Shown here: one piece after another, positions 16,786 through 26,311 of the stretch
Layout: each line of letters opens with the position of its first letter
Position numbering within the stretch: position 1 is the first letter of the stretch
Origin: an uncultured Bacilli bacterium
GTDB lineage: Bacteria > Bacillota_I > Bacilli_A > RF39 > UBA660
NCBI GenBank assembly: GCA_934090685.1
Contig: CAKOJN010000007.1
Coordinates: 45,182-109,181 of the forward strand
Reading direction: 5' to 3'
Length of the DNA stretch: 64,000 nt
Notes under the pieces: generated by a model
Told to the model about the DNA's origin: nothing
Database searches by the model: none
Seen by the model: only the letters and a program-made list of their open reading frames with translations
Position numbers and translations under genes: made by a program

Positions 16786-16876
16786 CTCTATGTCATCTTA
16801 AATGGTATTAAGACACAAACTTAAACATATACTGAATTTTTCATTAATATTAAAATTGCTTTTTAATGTTTATATA

Positions 16877-16906
16877 TTGACAACCGAGTGTAAAGTGTTA
16901 TACAAT
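16877..16906 (+). promoter_or_regulatory. Promoter
   Basis: TTGACA at 16877-16882 precedes TGT-TATACA (extended -10, 16896-16904) by a normal spacer. It serves the HTH gene at 16936. Confidence 0.7.
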
Positions 16907-16935
16907 TAACATAGTGAGAATAGGAGAAATGATGT

Positions 16936-17703
16936 ATGAAAGAATTGAATGGACTATTAGGTCAAATCGGTATATCTAAAGTTAAACTAGCTAAATATTT
17001 AGGTGTATCTAGACAAATGATATATAATTATTTAGAACTTGATTCGTTGAGTAAATGGCCTCAAGAAAAAAGATTACTATTATTAAAATTACTTGACATA
17101 GAGGAGGGTAATGAAAAAGAAATAAAGAAAATTAAAGTAAATAGTGAATACTTAGAAAGTGTAGAGGCAAGACTAAATCAAACTGTTAAAGATTTAAATA
17201 GTCAAAATTTTAATTATAAAAATCTTACGAAAGATGAACAAGAATTATTAAATGATATGATATTCTTAATAAGGGAAAAGTTTACTGAAGAAAAAACAAA
17301 AGATACGTATTTTATTTTCTTATATTTATACCATATTTTACAATCAATTGATAATGTTCCAGAGATTAAATATCTATTTGCATATTTATCTAAAAAGACT
17401 GGATTTACTAATCCAATGGAATTTAAGTTTGATGAGACTAGACAATTTATTTTAGAGAGTATTATATTCACTGCATTTAATTTATATAATAATGGTGGTG
17501 CCTCTAGATCAAAATTAGTTGAATCTCATAATAGATTTGTTCAAGAAATTGAAAATGACAAAGAAGAAAAATTAAGTCGTACTCAACAATTAAATACAGT
17601 TAAATTCCAAGCATTAAAGGAATTAGGTTACACTGAAATAACTAAAGAAAATGCTTCAGAAGTATTGAACAGAATGGCAGAAATCGAATCAAGAAAAGTA
17701 TAA
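16936..17703 (+). CDS. HTH-domain protein, putative transcription regulator
   Basis: Residues 12-40 (ISKVKLAKYLGVSRQMIYNY) form a Cro/CI-like helix-turn-helix. The remaining 200 residues are helical and match no family I know. There is no membrane segment. The product has 255 residues, a GGAGAA site and a strong own promoter, so it is probably autoregulated or constitutive. Its target cannot be inferred, since the neighbours are unrelated genes on the opposite strand. Confidence 0.65.
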   Translation: MKELNGLLGQIGISKVKLAKYLGVSRQMIYNYLELDSLSKWPQEKRLLLLKLLDIEEGNEKEIKKIKVNSEYLESVEARLNQTVKDLNSQNFNYKNLTKDEQELLNDMIFLIREKFTEEKTKDTYFIFLYLYHILQSIDNVPEIKYLFAYLSKKTGFTNPMEFKFDETRQFILESIIFTAFNLYNNGGASRSKLVESHNRFVQEIENDKEEKLSRTQQLNTVKFQALKELGYTEITKENASEVLNRMAEIESRKV

Positions 17704-17775
17704 TTTTAGTAAATTTTATAACTTCAAATAACTTACATTATGTTAACTTATGTATAAAAAATTTTATTAATAATC

Positions 17776-17808
17776 AAAAAATAGATACTAATTTATCTAT
17801 TTTTTTTG
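17776..17808 (+). terminator. Terminator
   Basis: AAAAAATAGATA (17776-17787) pairs with TATCTATTTTTT downstream with a T-run. It ends the HTH gene. The rest of the gap up to 17985 holds nothing recognised. Confidence 0.8.
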
Positions 17809-17985
17809 TTTCTAACAACAACAATTGTACCTACTTATAAGTAAATCGTGGCATTATTAATAATGTTTTCTAATTTTAATATTATACATAATATCATTAC
17901 ATATCTTTAAATTACTTGAAACATTTTCAGCACATTTTTATTCATTAGATGTATAGTTATCCACCTCGATTCTTCATATAAAGCA

Positions 17986-18723
17986 TTATATTATTATCAT
18001 TGAAATAATAAATAGCAATATGGCACAAATAAAACCTAATATCATATGTTTATTATTTTTATAACTTTTAACTTCTTTTAATATATCATTCAATGATAAA
18101 CTTATCATCAGTCCTGCTACAAAAATTAAAATAAACGATAAAAATATTTCATTTATATAATTTTTCAATAGTATAAATGCAAGCAATGCCCCTATTGGTT
18201 CTGAGAGACCAGAAAGTAGGGTATAAAAACAGGTTTTTCTTCTACCTACTCCGCTATAATAAAGTGGAATAGAGATAGCTATTCCTTCGGGAATATTATG
18301 AAGCATTATTGCTAAACATAATTCTATACCAAGATGAATATCAGTATAGGCACCCATAAATACCGCGATTCCCTCCGGAAAATTATGCAACATTAATGAA
18401 ATCATACTAAGTACCCCTATTTTATATAATGATGAATTATTATGATTTTTAATTTTCTTATTTATTTTATCTATACTTAAATAACCAAGTAAAAAAGTAA
18501 GAATTATTAAAATTATACCAAACTCTATTTTATAATTTTTTATAATATTTAATGAAGAAGATGGCAATAAATCAAAAATAGAAATTAGTGTCATAATAGC
18601 AAGAGAAAATGATAGTGACACTACTATTAAATTATCGATTTTCCTATATTTAAAAAATATCAGCACACTTCCAATAACAGTAGAAAGTCCGGCAATCAAA
18701 GATAATAATAATGGTATTTTCAT
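17986..18723 (-). CDS. ZIP-family metal transporter (ZupT-like)
   Basis: The 245-residue membrane protein has about eight hydrophobic segments and two copies of the metal-binding ZIP motif, HNFPEGIA and HNIPEGIA, on adjacent helices near residues 113 and 142. ZIP proteins move zinc or other divalent metals into the cytoplasm. A His/Asn loop (KNHNNSS) lies between the third and fourth helices. It stands alone on the minus strand. Metal specificity is not shown. Confidence 0.9.
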   Translation of the reverse strand: MKIPLLLSLIAGLSTVIGSVLIFFKYRKIDNLIVVSLSFSLAIMTLISIFDLLPSSSLNIIKNYKIEFGIILIILTFLLGYLSIDKINKKIKNHNNSSLYKIGVLSMISLMLHNFPEGIAVFMGAYTDIHLGIELCLAIMLHNIPEGIAISIPLYYSGVGRRKTCFYTLLSGLSEPIGALLAFILLKNYINEIFLSFILIFVAGLMISLSLNDILKEVKSYKNNKHMILGFICAILLFIISMIII

Positions 18724-18826
18724 AATATATTCTATTAAAGATAATAAAATTTAGACCAATAATTTCCAAATTTACAATACATTATATTACCCTATTTATA
18801 CATAATAATATTAGGTGGTGATAATA

Positions 18827-18955
18827 ATGACAAACGCAAGAAATAATGCTAGAAGTAATGCAAGAAGTAATGCAAGAAAAACTTCATGCAAAGCAAGAAG
18901 CAATGCTAGAAGTAATTCTAGATCAAGATGTACTTCTAATTCAAGAAGTCGTTAG
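18827..18955 (+). CDS. 42-residue Asn/Arg/Ser repeat protein
   Basis: The reading frame opens with MTNARNNARSNARSNARK and continues with NARSN-type repeats and two cysteines, ending in SRSR. It contains no acidic and almost no hydrophobic residue other than alanine. An AGGTGGTG site stands six bases ahead of the ATG, and a perfect terminator follows the stop, which supports a real, strongly expressed gene. The composition resembles protamine-like or spore small proteins, and nucleic-acid binding is a guess. It lies before the two NlpC/P60 genes but is transcribed separately. Confidence 0.65.
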   Translation: MTNARNNARSNARSNARKTSCKARSNARSNSRSRCTSNSRSR

Positions 18956-18960
18956 TTAAT

Positions 18961-18997
18961 AAAAGATATTCACAAATAATTGAATATCTTTTTTTTA
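18961..18997 (+). terminator. Terminator of the repeat protein gene
   Basis: AAAAGATATTC (18961-18971) pairs perfectly with GAATATCTTTT (18982-18992), followed by T residues. Confidence 0.9.
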
Positions 18998-19026
18998 TTT
19001 GTTATAATTGTATAGTAGGTAATAGT

Positions 19027-20388
19027 ATGAAAGCAAAGGCAGTAAAAATAATTTCTATTTTTTTAATTATGATAATAGATTTACTTTTATTAACAAGAGT
19101 AACTTATTTTAGGTATTATGAACCATCATCCCCTACTTTACTAAAAGCAACCATAAAAGATAATAAGATGGTTATTTCATTTAATGTTAATGAGCAACAA
19201 TTAAATAATAAAGTTTACTGTACAATAAAAGATAATGACGATTTACCTAAAAATACCGACAAAACATGGGTTTTATCAAAAAATAATCAATGTTCATTTG
19301 AAATAAGTAAAAATATATATAAAGCATATGTAATGTCATCAGATAATAAAGTCATATTTGTAGATGGTTCTGATAAAATTGGAAGTATTACAAAATTTGA
19401 AGTAAATAAAAATAAAATATATTTAGCAATAAATGATACATATACCCCTACTCTAACACTTGATTATATTGGAAATATTAATTCTGATATTAAATGGACA
19501 AGTAATGATAATAAAATTGCTAGTGTTGATGGAAATGGTAAGATAAAAGGAATTTCTAAAGGTGAAACTAAAATAATTGCTACATCAATGGATAAAAAAG
19601 TATCTATAGATGTTATAGTTACTGATTTAATAGTTAAAAAGCCTAAAGAATTTAGTAATAAGAAACAATATCTACCATGTGGAAAATATTCTAAAGAAGA
19701 AAATGATTTATTAGATACGATCTTAGAAGACAGAATTAATACTGTAGGATATAAAACACGTGCTGGTGCGGTTGAAGCAGCAAGATTTTTACCACTAGAA
19801 TTTCCATATAAAATAAGATATTTTTCTGAAAATGGAAGAGAAGCAACAAATGGAGTTCAGGGTGAAGGAAGATATTATAACAAAGGATTATATTTGCATA
19901 GTAGTAGATTTAAAAATATAAAGAAGACTGCTCATGGTCCTCAAACATGGGGATGCAGTATATATAGTAATCCATCTCATGGTAAAAGAGCAAATGGTTT
20001 AGACTGTAGTGGTTTCATATCTTGGGTATTATTAAATGCTGGATTTGATGTAGGAGATATTGGCGCTGGTCTTGCACCACATTTAGACTTAACTGACTAC
20101 GGTCAAAGAATTAATTTTAATTATGATGTAGTTAAATCTGGTAAAGTTAAAGTTGGAGACTTATTAAGCTCTGGTGGTGTAAATGGTGGTCATATTGCTA
20201 TGATAGCGGGAGAAGATGATACATATTATTACGTTGCAGAAAGTTTATGGACTCCTCCAAATGTAAGTGTAGGAATATATAAATATGCAAAAAAGACAAT
20301 ATTCAATAGATATTATTATGTTGTACTTATGGATAGTTATTATAAAGAAGATGGAAAATTAACAAAATTATGGTATAAGGAAGTGTGA
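19027..20388 (+). CDS. Secreted NlpC/P60 cell-wall hydrolase, first copy
   Basis: The 453-residue protein has an N-terminal signal or anchor (IISIFLIMIIDLLLLTRV), strand-rich domains including a BIG2-like bacterial Ig fold near residues 115-205 (WTSNDNKIASVDGNGKIKG), and a C-terminal NlpC/P60 domain from about residue 320. GLDCSGF holds the catalytic cysteine, and GGHIAMI the histidine. Such enzymes cut peptidoglycan stem peptides. Just before the catalytic domain lies a conserved stretch (FPYKIRYFSENGRE, TWGCSIYSNP) shared with the paralogue at 20895. The three genes from here to 22202 lie on one strand with small gaps. Confidence 0.85.
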   Translation: MKAKAVKIISIFLIMIIDLLLLTRVTYFRYYEPSSPTLLKATIKDNKMVISFNVNEQQLNNKVYCTIKDNDDLPKNTDKTWVLSKNNQCSFEISKNIYKAYVMSSDNKVIFVDGSDKIGSITKFEVNKNKIYLAINDTYTPTLTLDYIGNINSDIKWTSNDNKIASVDGNGKIKGISKGETKIIATSMDKKVSIDVIVTDLIVKKPKEFSNKKQYLPCGKYSKEENDLLDTILEDRINTVGYKTRAGAVEAARFLPLEFPYKIRYFSENGREATNGVQGEGRYYNKGLYLHSSRFKNIKKTAHGPQTWGCSIYSNPSHGKRANGLDCSGFISWVLLNAGFDVGDIGAGLAPHLDLTDYGQRINFNYDVVKSGKVKVGDLLSSGGVNGGHIAMIAGEDDTYYYVAESLWTPPNVSVGIYKYAKKTIFNRYYYVVLMDSYYKEDGKLTKLWYKEV

Positions 20389-20391
20389 ATT

Positions 20392-20820
20392 ATGGATTTT
20401 ATTGAAGAATTTATAGAAGATAATATAAAAGTAATTGTTATAACTTTTATAATTATATTTGTAGTTTTAGCATTATATTTTATATTAAGAGAAAAGAAAA
20501 CTTATGAAATTGTAGAATGTCAAAGTAACGGTGGTTATTTTGAAAGAAGTATTACATATAAAAACGATAAAGATTCATGTGACTTAATTATAAATGCTGG
20601 AAGTAAACCTACTTCAACTTATACTTTAAAAGTCAAAAAAGTTAAAATCAGTAGAAAAAATAATATTGAAATACTTGTAGAAAATAAAAAGTTATCTGAT
20701 GAAACAAAAGAATCATTTACTAATCCTTATTGTAAGATAAAATTTAATTTTCCATGTAATGATGTTTATGTAAAGGATAACCACAATAGGATATATTCCC
20801 TATTAAATAATGTAAACTAA
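20392..20820 (+). CDS. Single-span membrane protein, unknown
   Basis: The 142-residue product has one membrane helix at residues 12-32 (IKVIVITFIIIFVVLALYFI) and an extracellular domain of strands with four cysteines (VECQSNG, DSCDL, NPYCKIKF, FPCNDVY) that could form two disulfides. It begins three bases after the first NlpC/P60 gene and is probably co-translated. I do not recognise a family. Its position between the paired hydrolases suggests a partner or adaptor, which is inference only. Confidence 0.6.
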   Translation: MDFIEEFIEDNIKVIVITFIIIFVVLALYFILREKKTYEIVECQSNGGYFERSITYKNDKDSCDLIINAGSKPTSTYTLKVKKVKISRKNNIEILVENKKLSDETKESFTNPYCKIKFNFPCNDVYVKDNHNRIYSLLNNVN

Positions 20821-20894
20821 AGGTACTTTAAATGTTAAGTATCTTTTTTCAATTTTAATAATATGATAATATTAAATAAAAGATGGTGATAATT

Positions 20895-22202
20895 ATGACA
20901 AAAAAAAGACATAAAAAGCGAAAATTGAAAAACAAGTTTAAATTACTTTTTAAATTTATATTATTCTTACTTGTAGTATTTACTTCATATTATTTATATA
21001 ATTTAATTAGTAATAAGTCCCCTATTCTATCTATCACAAACAAAAATAATAATTTAGAAATAGAGTTGAATGGAAAATATTATTGTTTATTTAATGATGA
21101 ATATAAAATACCAGATATCAATGATAAAGAATGGATAGAAAGTGATGATAATAATAAATGCTATACCAAGTTTGATAATAGTAAATATATATTTTTGAAA
21201 AAAGATGATAAAATTATATATTCTAGTGATGACGTTATTTATTTAGAAACATTATCAGATAAAATATATATGCCATTAAATGATAAAAAAGAATTACCTA
21301 TAAAAGTAATTGGTAATATAAATAATTTAGATTTTAAATATAGTAAATCATCAGTAATAGATATTAATGATGGTAAAATAACTAGTAATAGTATTGGAAA
21401 TACTTCTATTATTACTAAATATAATGAAACTGAAAATAAAATTGATGTTATTGTAAGTGATCTAATAGTTTCAATGCCTCATGAGTTTGATTTTAAAAAG
21501 AAACATTTAGAATGTAATAGATACTCTGAAGAGGAAAATAAAGTACTAGATGATATATTAAAAACTAGAGTTGATGAAGTTGGTGCTTCAACAAGAGCGG
21601 CAGCAGTAAGTGTTGCTAGATTCCTTACATTAGAATTTCCATATAGAATAAATTATTTCTATGAGAATGGAAGACAAACTACTAATAAAGTAGATGGTGA
21701 AGGAAGATATTATCATAAAGGTCTTTACTTAACAGAAAGTAAATATAGTTCAATAATTGGAAGTAAAACTGGTCCTAAAACATGGGGATGCAAATTATAT
21801 AGTAATCCTGTTAAAAGATATGACAGTAATGGTCTTGATTGTAGTGGTTTTGTATCATGGGTATTATTAAATGCTGGTTTTGATCCTAAAGATGTAGGTG
21901 CAGGTTTTGCAGATTATTTAGATTTAACTGATTATGGAGATGTAAAAAGAATTAATAATAGTATACTTTCAAGTATTAAAGTTGGTGATTTACTTCATAG
22001 TTATGCTGCTGGTGGGCATATTGGTATTATAGTTGGTATTGATGATGAATATTATTATGTAGCACAAGCATTATGGTATGATGAAGTTGGCGTTGTTATT
22101 ACTAAATATAAGAAAAGTGTTCTTTATAAGTCTTTTCCACATGTAGTACTTATGGATAAATATTATATTAATGATGGTAAACTTACAAATATGTGGTATT
22201 AA
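20895..22202 (+). CDS. Secreted NlpC/P60 cell-wall hydrolase, second copy
   Basis: This 435-residue paralogue of the gene at 19027 has a strongly basic N-terminus (TKKRHKKRKLKNK), one membrane segment (FILFLLVVFTSYYLYNLI), an Ig-like middle region and the same C-terminal NlpC/P60 domain with GLDCSGF and GGHIGII. The start at 20895 is preferred because GGTGAT (the common site here) sits before it; the frame opening at 20883 overlaps that site. It probably stays membrane bound. The two enzymes may differ in cleavage site or regulation. Confidence 0.85.
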   Translation: MTKKRHKKRKLKNKFKLLFKFILFLLVVFTSYYLYNLISNKSPILSITNKNNNLEIELNGKYYCLFNDEYKIPDINDKEWIESDDNNKCYTKFDNSKYIFLKKDDKIIYSSDDVIYLETLSDKIYMPLNDKKELPIKVIGNINNLDFKYSKSSVIDINDGKITSNSIGNTSIITKYNETENKIDVIVSDLIVSMPHEFDFKKKHLECNRYSEEENKVLDDILKTRVDEVGASTRAAAVSVARFLTLEFPYRINYFYENGRQTTNKVDGEGRYYHKGLYLTESKYSSIIGSKTGPKTWGCKLYSNPVKRYDSNGLDCSGFVSWVLLNAGFDPKDVGAGFADYLDLTDYGDVKRINNSILSSIKVGDLLHSYAAGGHIGIIVGIDDEYYYVAQALWYDEVGVVITKYKKSVLYKSFPHVVLMDKYYINDGKLTNMWY

Positions 22203-22217
22203 ATAAAATAATAAGAA

Positions 22218-22248
22218 AAAAGGAATTAAAGCTATAATTCCTTTTCAA
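22218..22248 (+). terminator. Terminator
   Basis: AAAAGGAATT (22218-22227) pairs with AATTCCTTTT (22236-22245) after the second NlpC/P60 gene. Confidence 0.65.
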
Positions 22249-22310
22249 TTGATTTAAACTAGTTTTAAGAGTTTATGTTGTATATTCAATAATTTATACA
22301 CATAATGTTA

Positions 22311-23597
22311 TTACTCTTCTATATCGTCTTTATTTTCATCTATTTGACTATCTTCTATATTAACAATATTATAATTATTCTCTTCTATAGTCTTATCTTT
22401 CTTTTTAAATATATTTTTAATGCCAGAAACCCAATTAAATTTTTCTAATATAGAATTAATATATTCATTTCTTTCATTAATTCTCTTTCTTTCTTCCTTT
22501 TCAAGTTGTTTTCTTCTAATAATTAATTTATATAATAGTTTATCATCCAATATCATGAAACAACTTACATCATTAGGTACTAACTCTGAATATAATATTG
22601 GTTGTCCAGTTGTATCATGAGCATCTAATAACTCATCAATACTTTCAACTTTTATAACATTATGTTCTTCTTCTCTAATAGAATCAATAGATTTAGAAGT
22701 AACTATTGCCCTATCATATTCTTTTAATATTTTACCTATAGTAGATTTATATACATCTATTTTAGATCTACCACTAAATAAAGTATATAAACTTATATAA
22801 AGTAATGCTAAACTTAATATACCTACTATTAAACCTAATACTAATACTACTGGTTTTTTAATTTGTGAAATATAATTTTTATCTAAAGTACCAGCATTAT
22901 TTATACTACTAGTATCTATGCCTATATCAACTGTTTGTTCTGAAAGTGGTATTGCCAAAGATAATTTATTCACTTTATTAAAGTCTTCCTTTAATACTTT
23001 ACTTTTAGCTTCAGTAGTAACTTCCATAGTAACTATAAGTTTGCTTTTAACAGACAATGCATATGTTTTCTTAAAAGCATTTACATATGAATTATATTCA
23101 TCATATTTAATATTAACTGAATCATTAACCATAAAATTACTAAGTGTACCTTTATTCTTTTTGTCACTTACAAGTACATTAGATTTTTTATAAAGTATTT
23201 TATTATTATCATTAGGATCAGTTATTAATAAATCTGCTTTAATATTATATTTATAATTAAAATTAAGATTATTATCAGTTTTCATGTCGAATTTATAGTT
23301 AATATTAATCCTATCAATTAAACTTGCTACATACTGCATATCTTTACCTAAGTATTTATCTGAATAGAATGAATTATCTTTCAAATATACTTTATAATCA
23401 ATATCTCCAGTTTCATTATAATTTACCACAGATTCCTTATCACTATACATTGAACCTTTTAACACAAATAATGTCAATACAAGCATAACTAAGGTTGGTA
23501 TCATCATATATACAAACCATTTTCTCATCGTAAATGGTTTTACTTCTTTGATGCTATCCTTAATCTGTGAATCATTTTCATTTTGCACATTGTTCAT
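22311..23597 (-). CDS. DUF5305-family membrane protein
   Basis: The 428-residue protein has an N-terminal membrane segment (YMMIPTLVMLVLTLFVL, near residue 28), an extracellular strand-rich domain of about 200 residues and a second membrane segment (VVLVLGLIVGILSLALLYISLYTLF, around 250). An acidic and basic cytoplasmic region follows. This layout is that of DUF5305 proteins, which often lie beside SipW-type signal peptidases. The start at 23597 follows AAAAGGTGTGAT and comes four bases after the signal peptidase stop, so the two are made together. It may assist secretion or fibre assembly; this is inference. Confidence 0.75.
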   Translation of the reverse strand: MNNVQNENDSQIKDSIKEVKPFTMRKWFVYMMIPTLVMLVLTLFVLKGSMYSDKESVVNYNETGDIDYKVYLKDNSFYSDKYLGKDMQYVASLIDRININYKFDMKTDNNLNFNYKYNIKADLLITDPNDNNKILYKKSNVLVSDKKNKGTLSNFMVNDSVNIKYDEYNSYVNAFKKTYALSVKSKLIVTMEVTTEAKSKVLKEDFNKVNKLSLAIPLSEQTVDIGIDTSSINNAGTLDKNYISQIKKPVVLVLGLIVGILSLALLYISLYTLFSGRSKIDVYKSTIGKILKEYDRAIVTSKSIDSIREEEHNVIKVESIDELLDAHDTTGQPILYSELVPNDVSCFMILDDKLLYKLIIRRKQLEKEERKRINERNEYINSILEKFNWVSGIKNIFKKKDKTIEENNYNIVNIEDSQIDENKDDIEE

Positions 23598-23601
23598 CTT
23601 A

Positions 23602-24735
23602 TCACACCTTTTCATTTAACCATACTGTTGGAACTCCAAGATATGGAATTTTTAAAGTAGCTCTTCCAATTACTAACGCCTCATCAATAGTCCAACTATC
23701 TTCTTCTTTATTGTTATCACCTTTAGTATTGAAATATACTGCCCCATTATATTCTTTAACCCTTACGATACGGTGAACTATAACCATATCATTATGTTTA
23801 TATACAAGTACCTCCCCTTCTTTTAACTTCTTTATTTCGCTTTCATTAAGTTTTTCTACTATTACTACATCACCTTTATTAATTCTAGGTTCCATTGATT
23901 CAGAACCAATCGCAAGAGCATAAAACTTAAATATACCACTAGTTAAAGAAATCATTAGAAGTATTATAATTGCAAGCCCAATAGAAAGTACTTTCTCAAT
24001 TTTATTATTATTCCTGATACTCTCATTAGTTTTTTTCTTTTTGAATTCCTTATAAAGTTTATACATAATAAGCGCAGGAAATAATAAATTAAGTACAGTT
24101 TGAACATACATATCTATATCTGGCACAATTGGTAATATAAATGTTGGTATTTCCATGAACAATCTATAAGTAATTGTTGGTTTATAACCAAATTTAAGCG
24201 CCATATATGTAAGAAGTATATTCTTTGATAGCAATGGAAGTGTACTTGTATAAAATATTTTGATTAATCCTGCTGTTGTATGTAAATCATATAAGTAACT
24301 TACTAATATACTATCTACAGCAACAAATAATAAGCAAGTTAATATTATCAAAAACTTATTGCTTCTACTTTTTTGAACTAATTCATATCTTAAAAATTCA
24401 TCAACAACTATAATTATTATTATAGGAGTAATATTTTTAATAATACCAATTAATTTCAAATTGTAACCACTTCTTAAAAATCCAAGCCATATACCAGAGA
24501 TATAAATGATTATGTAATACAATATACAATATATTATTATTGTCATTAAGACATCTTTAGTAAATAATTGTCTATTTTTTTCATAACCAAGAAGTCCAAT
24601 TGATATAAGAAATGTACTTCCAAGAAGTATAGATAGACCAAGATAGCCTATTTTATTTGTTACAAAAATATCTAAAAGAATTATGATTAAAGTAACTATT
24701 TCTATAATAGCAACTTTTTTTTCGCTAGATTTCAT
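23602..24735 (-). CDS. SipW-type signal peptidase I with long membrane extension
   Basis: The last 100 residues are a signal peptidase I domain of the Ser/His type (archaeal, ER and SipW-like). Ser280 lies in GSESMEPRI, His321 in VIVHRIVRV and the GDNN motif near 338. The usual lysine is replaced by histidine. The first 270 residues form seven or eight membrane segments, much longer than the normal SipW (about 190 residues), and I recognise no domain there. The start at 24735 follows GAGGTGGTG. It sits next to four substrates with TasA/camelysin-like N-termini and probably cleaves their signal peptides. Confidence 0.8.
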   Translation of the reverse strand: MKSSEKKVAIIEIVTLIIILLDIFVTNKIGYLGLSILLGSTFLISIGLLGYEKNRQLFTKDVLMTIIIYCILYYIIIYISGIWLGFLRSGYNLKLIGIIKNITPIIIIIVVDEFLRYELVQKSRSNKFLIILTCLLFVAVDSILVSYLYDLHTTAGLIKIFYTSTLPLLSKNILLTYMALKFGYKPTITYRLFMEIPTFILPIVPDIDMYVQTVLNLLFPALIMYKLYKEFKKKKTNESIRNNNKIEKVLSIGLAIIILLMISLTSGIFKFYALAIGSESMEPRINKGDVVIVEKLNESEIKKLKEGEVLVYKHNDMVIVHRIVRVKEYNGAVYFNTKGDNNKEEDSWTIDEALVIGRATLKIPYLGVPTVWLNEKV

Positions 24736-24844
24736 CACACCACCTCTTCTAAATATTTTTCTAATAAATATAATGATTAGGCATATCCTACTCATTTCGC
24801 AAAATAAGATATACCTAAATCATTTAATTTCCATAATACTTTAA

Positions 24845-25474
24845 TTAGCTAGCTTGGCTAAATGTTAAAGTTGTTTGTGGAATTGAAATGCTTACTTGAG
24901 CTTTTGGAAGTTCAGAAGCATCAGTAAGATCTTCATATTCAATAGTATATAAATAATCTTGAGTTGCTCCAGCAGCTAGAGTATCTGTTCCAGCAGTTAC
25001 AGCACTTCCATCAGCTTTAGTGAAACTGAATTTTAAATGATTTTTAACATTAGTAGCATCAGTCTCAGCAGCAGCTCCAGTTCCGGTTACAGTAATTGTA
25101 TCTAATGTTGGAATACTAGCAGCAGTTAATTTAGCATCATAACTACCACTATTAGTTACAGTAATTTTATATTGTAATTTTTGATTTGGAGCAGTAAATG
25201 CAGCAGTGATTGTACCGATAGCAGCATTAGTAGTATTTTCACCAACAGTACCATTTCCAATAGTAGGAACTGTTGCCTCTATACCATCAGTACTAACGTC
25301 AGTTTTTTCTACACCAGTAAATAATACATTCCATGTTTTACCAGCAGTGTTAACTGTAGCAGTACCATTGATTTGTAATGTTGTGCTGAATGCAGCGAAA
25401 CCTACACCAATTGCTACAACTGAAATTACTAAAGCAGCAATTACTAAAGTCTTCATTTCTCTTTCTTTATTCAT
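24845..25474 (-). CDS. TasA/camelysin-like SipW-dependent secreted protein
   Basis: The 209-residue protein has the SipW-type signal peptide: a short positive start (MNKEREMK), a hydrophobic core (TLVIAALVISVVAIGVGFAAF) and then STTLQINGTATV. The mature part is Thr/Ala/Gly rich, strand-forming and without cysteine. TasA-like proteins form extracellular fibres, and the sequence is compatible with that. An AAAGGAGAT site precedes the start. It lies just upstream of the signal peptidase in transcription order. Its A/T/G-rich base usage (GCAGCAGC) is less A+T-rich than its neighbours, perhaps from strong expression. Confidence 0.8.
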   Translation of the reverse strand: MNKEREMKTLVIAALVISVVAIGVGFAAFSTTLQINGTATVNTAGKTWNVLFTGVEKTDVSTDGIEATVPTIGNGTVGENTTNAAIGTITAAFTAPNQKLQYKITVTNSGSYDAKLTAASIPTLDTITVTGTGAAAETDATNVKNHLKFSFTKADGSAVTAGTDTLAAGATQDYLYTIEYEDLTDASELPKAQVSISIPQTTLTFSQAS

Positions 25475-25495
25475 ATTTCCAATCTCCTTTTCCTA

Positions 25496-26080
25496 TTATT
25501 TTTGTCCATAGTATAGAGTTACTGAAAGATTATCTACATCAACGGAATTAACCGGCCATGTATCACCTTCATACCACATACTAAGTTTTAGGGCTTGAAG
25601 CGAGTTACTCTTCAAAACATCTCCAACTTTAATATCAGTTCCATCCATATAGGCCAATTTATACTTGAAATGAGTACACACAAGATTCGCATCATTTTGT
25701 GCTTGTTCATCCTTTCCTGTACAAATTGGATCAGTTTGAACTAGTGAAGTGACTACGGCATCAATACCGCTATTATTAACGACATCTAATGTGTATGATG
25801 CCGTATCATCCATACTATTAAATTCAACGCGAAATGAACCGATAATAGTTGATTTATCATCAATAGTTGGATCAATAAGTCCCTTAGCCGTTCCTTCATA
25901 TGTAAAGTTAGATAGGTTTGCAAAATGAACATCCCACTTGTGAGAAGTAATAGTCGCATAACCTTTAGTTTTAAGTGATTTAAATGATGTACTAAGAGCC
26001 ATCAAGGAAACACTTAAACCACATACCGCAATAAGTAAGGCTACTACTGCAGCAACTAAATCCAAATTTTTCTTTTTCAT
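25496..26080 (-). CDS. Second TasA/camelysin-like secreted protein
   Basis: The 194-residue product has the same organisation: MKKKNLDL, a hydrophobic core (VAAVVALLIAVCGLSVSLMAL) and STSFKSLKTKGYATI. The mature region has two or three cysteines (DPICTG, LVCTHF), unlike its neighbour, and a motif YTLDVVNNSGIDA typical of the family. It is the first gene of a likely operon (25496, 24845, 23602, 22311) that includes its signal peptidase. An AGGAGG site lies ahead of the ATG. Confidence 0.8.
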   Translation of the reverse strand: MKKKNLDLVAAVVALLIAVCGLSVSLMALSTSFKSLKTKGYATITSHKWDVHFANLSNFTYEGTAKGLIDPTIDDKSTIIGSFRVEFNSMDDTASYTLDVVNNSGIDAVVTSLVQTDPICTGKDEQAQNDANLVCTHFKYKLAYMDGTDIKVGDVLKSNSLQALKLSMWYEGDTWPVNSVDVDNLSVTLYYGQK

Positions 26081-26229
26081 TAGTTACATTATTACCTCCT
26101 TTACATATATATTGTGGAGTTATTTAAGTTGTAATGCATGTAAAACTAGGGTTTCACAATTCTTCAACTACCCTACATATTAATGATAGCATAAACTATA
26201 TAAATTGTAAATTATTTTATTAAAATTTT

Positions 26230-26267
26230 ATTATAAAAAATCCACACAAACTATAATTGTGTAGATT
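26230..26267 (-). terminator. Terminator of the tandem-DUF6273 gene
   Basis: On the minus strand AATCTACACAA (26267-26257) pairs with TTGTGTGGATT (26249-26239), including one G-T pair, and a T-run follows. Confidence 0.8.
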
Positions 26268-26311
26268 ATTTTTTGATATGTTTTTTCAATGTAAGAAGGC
26301 ACTAGACAACG

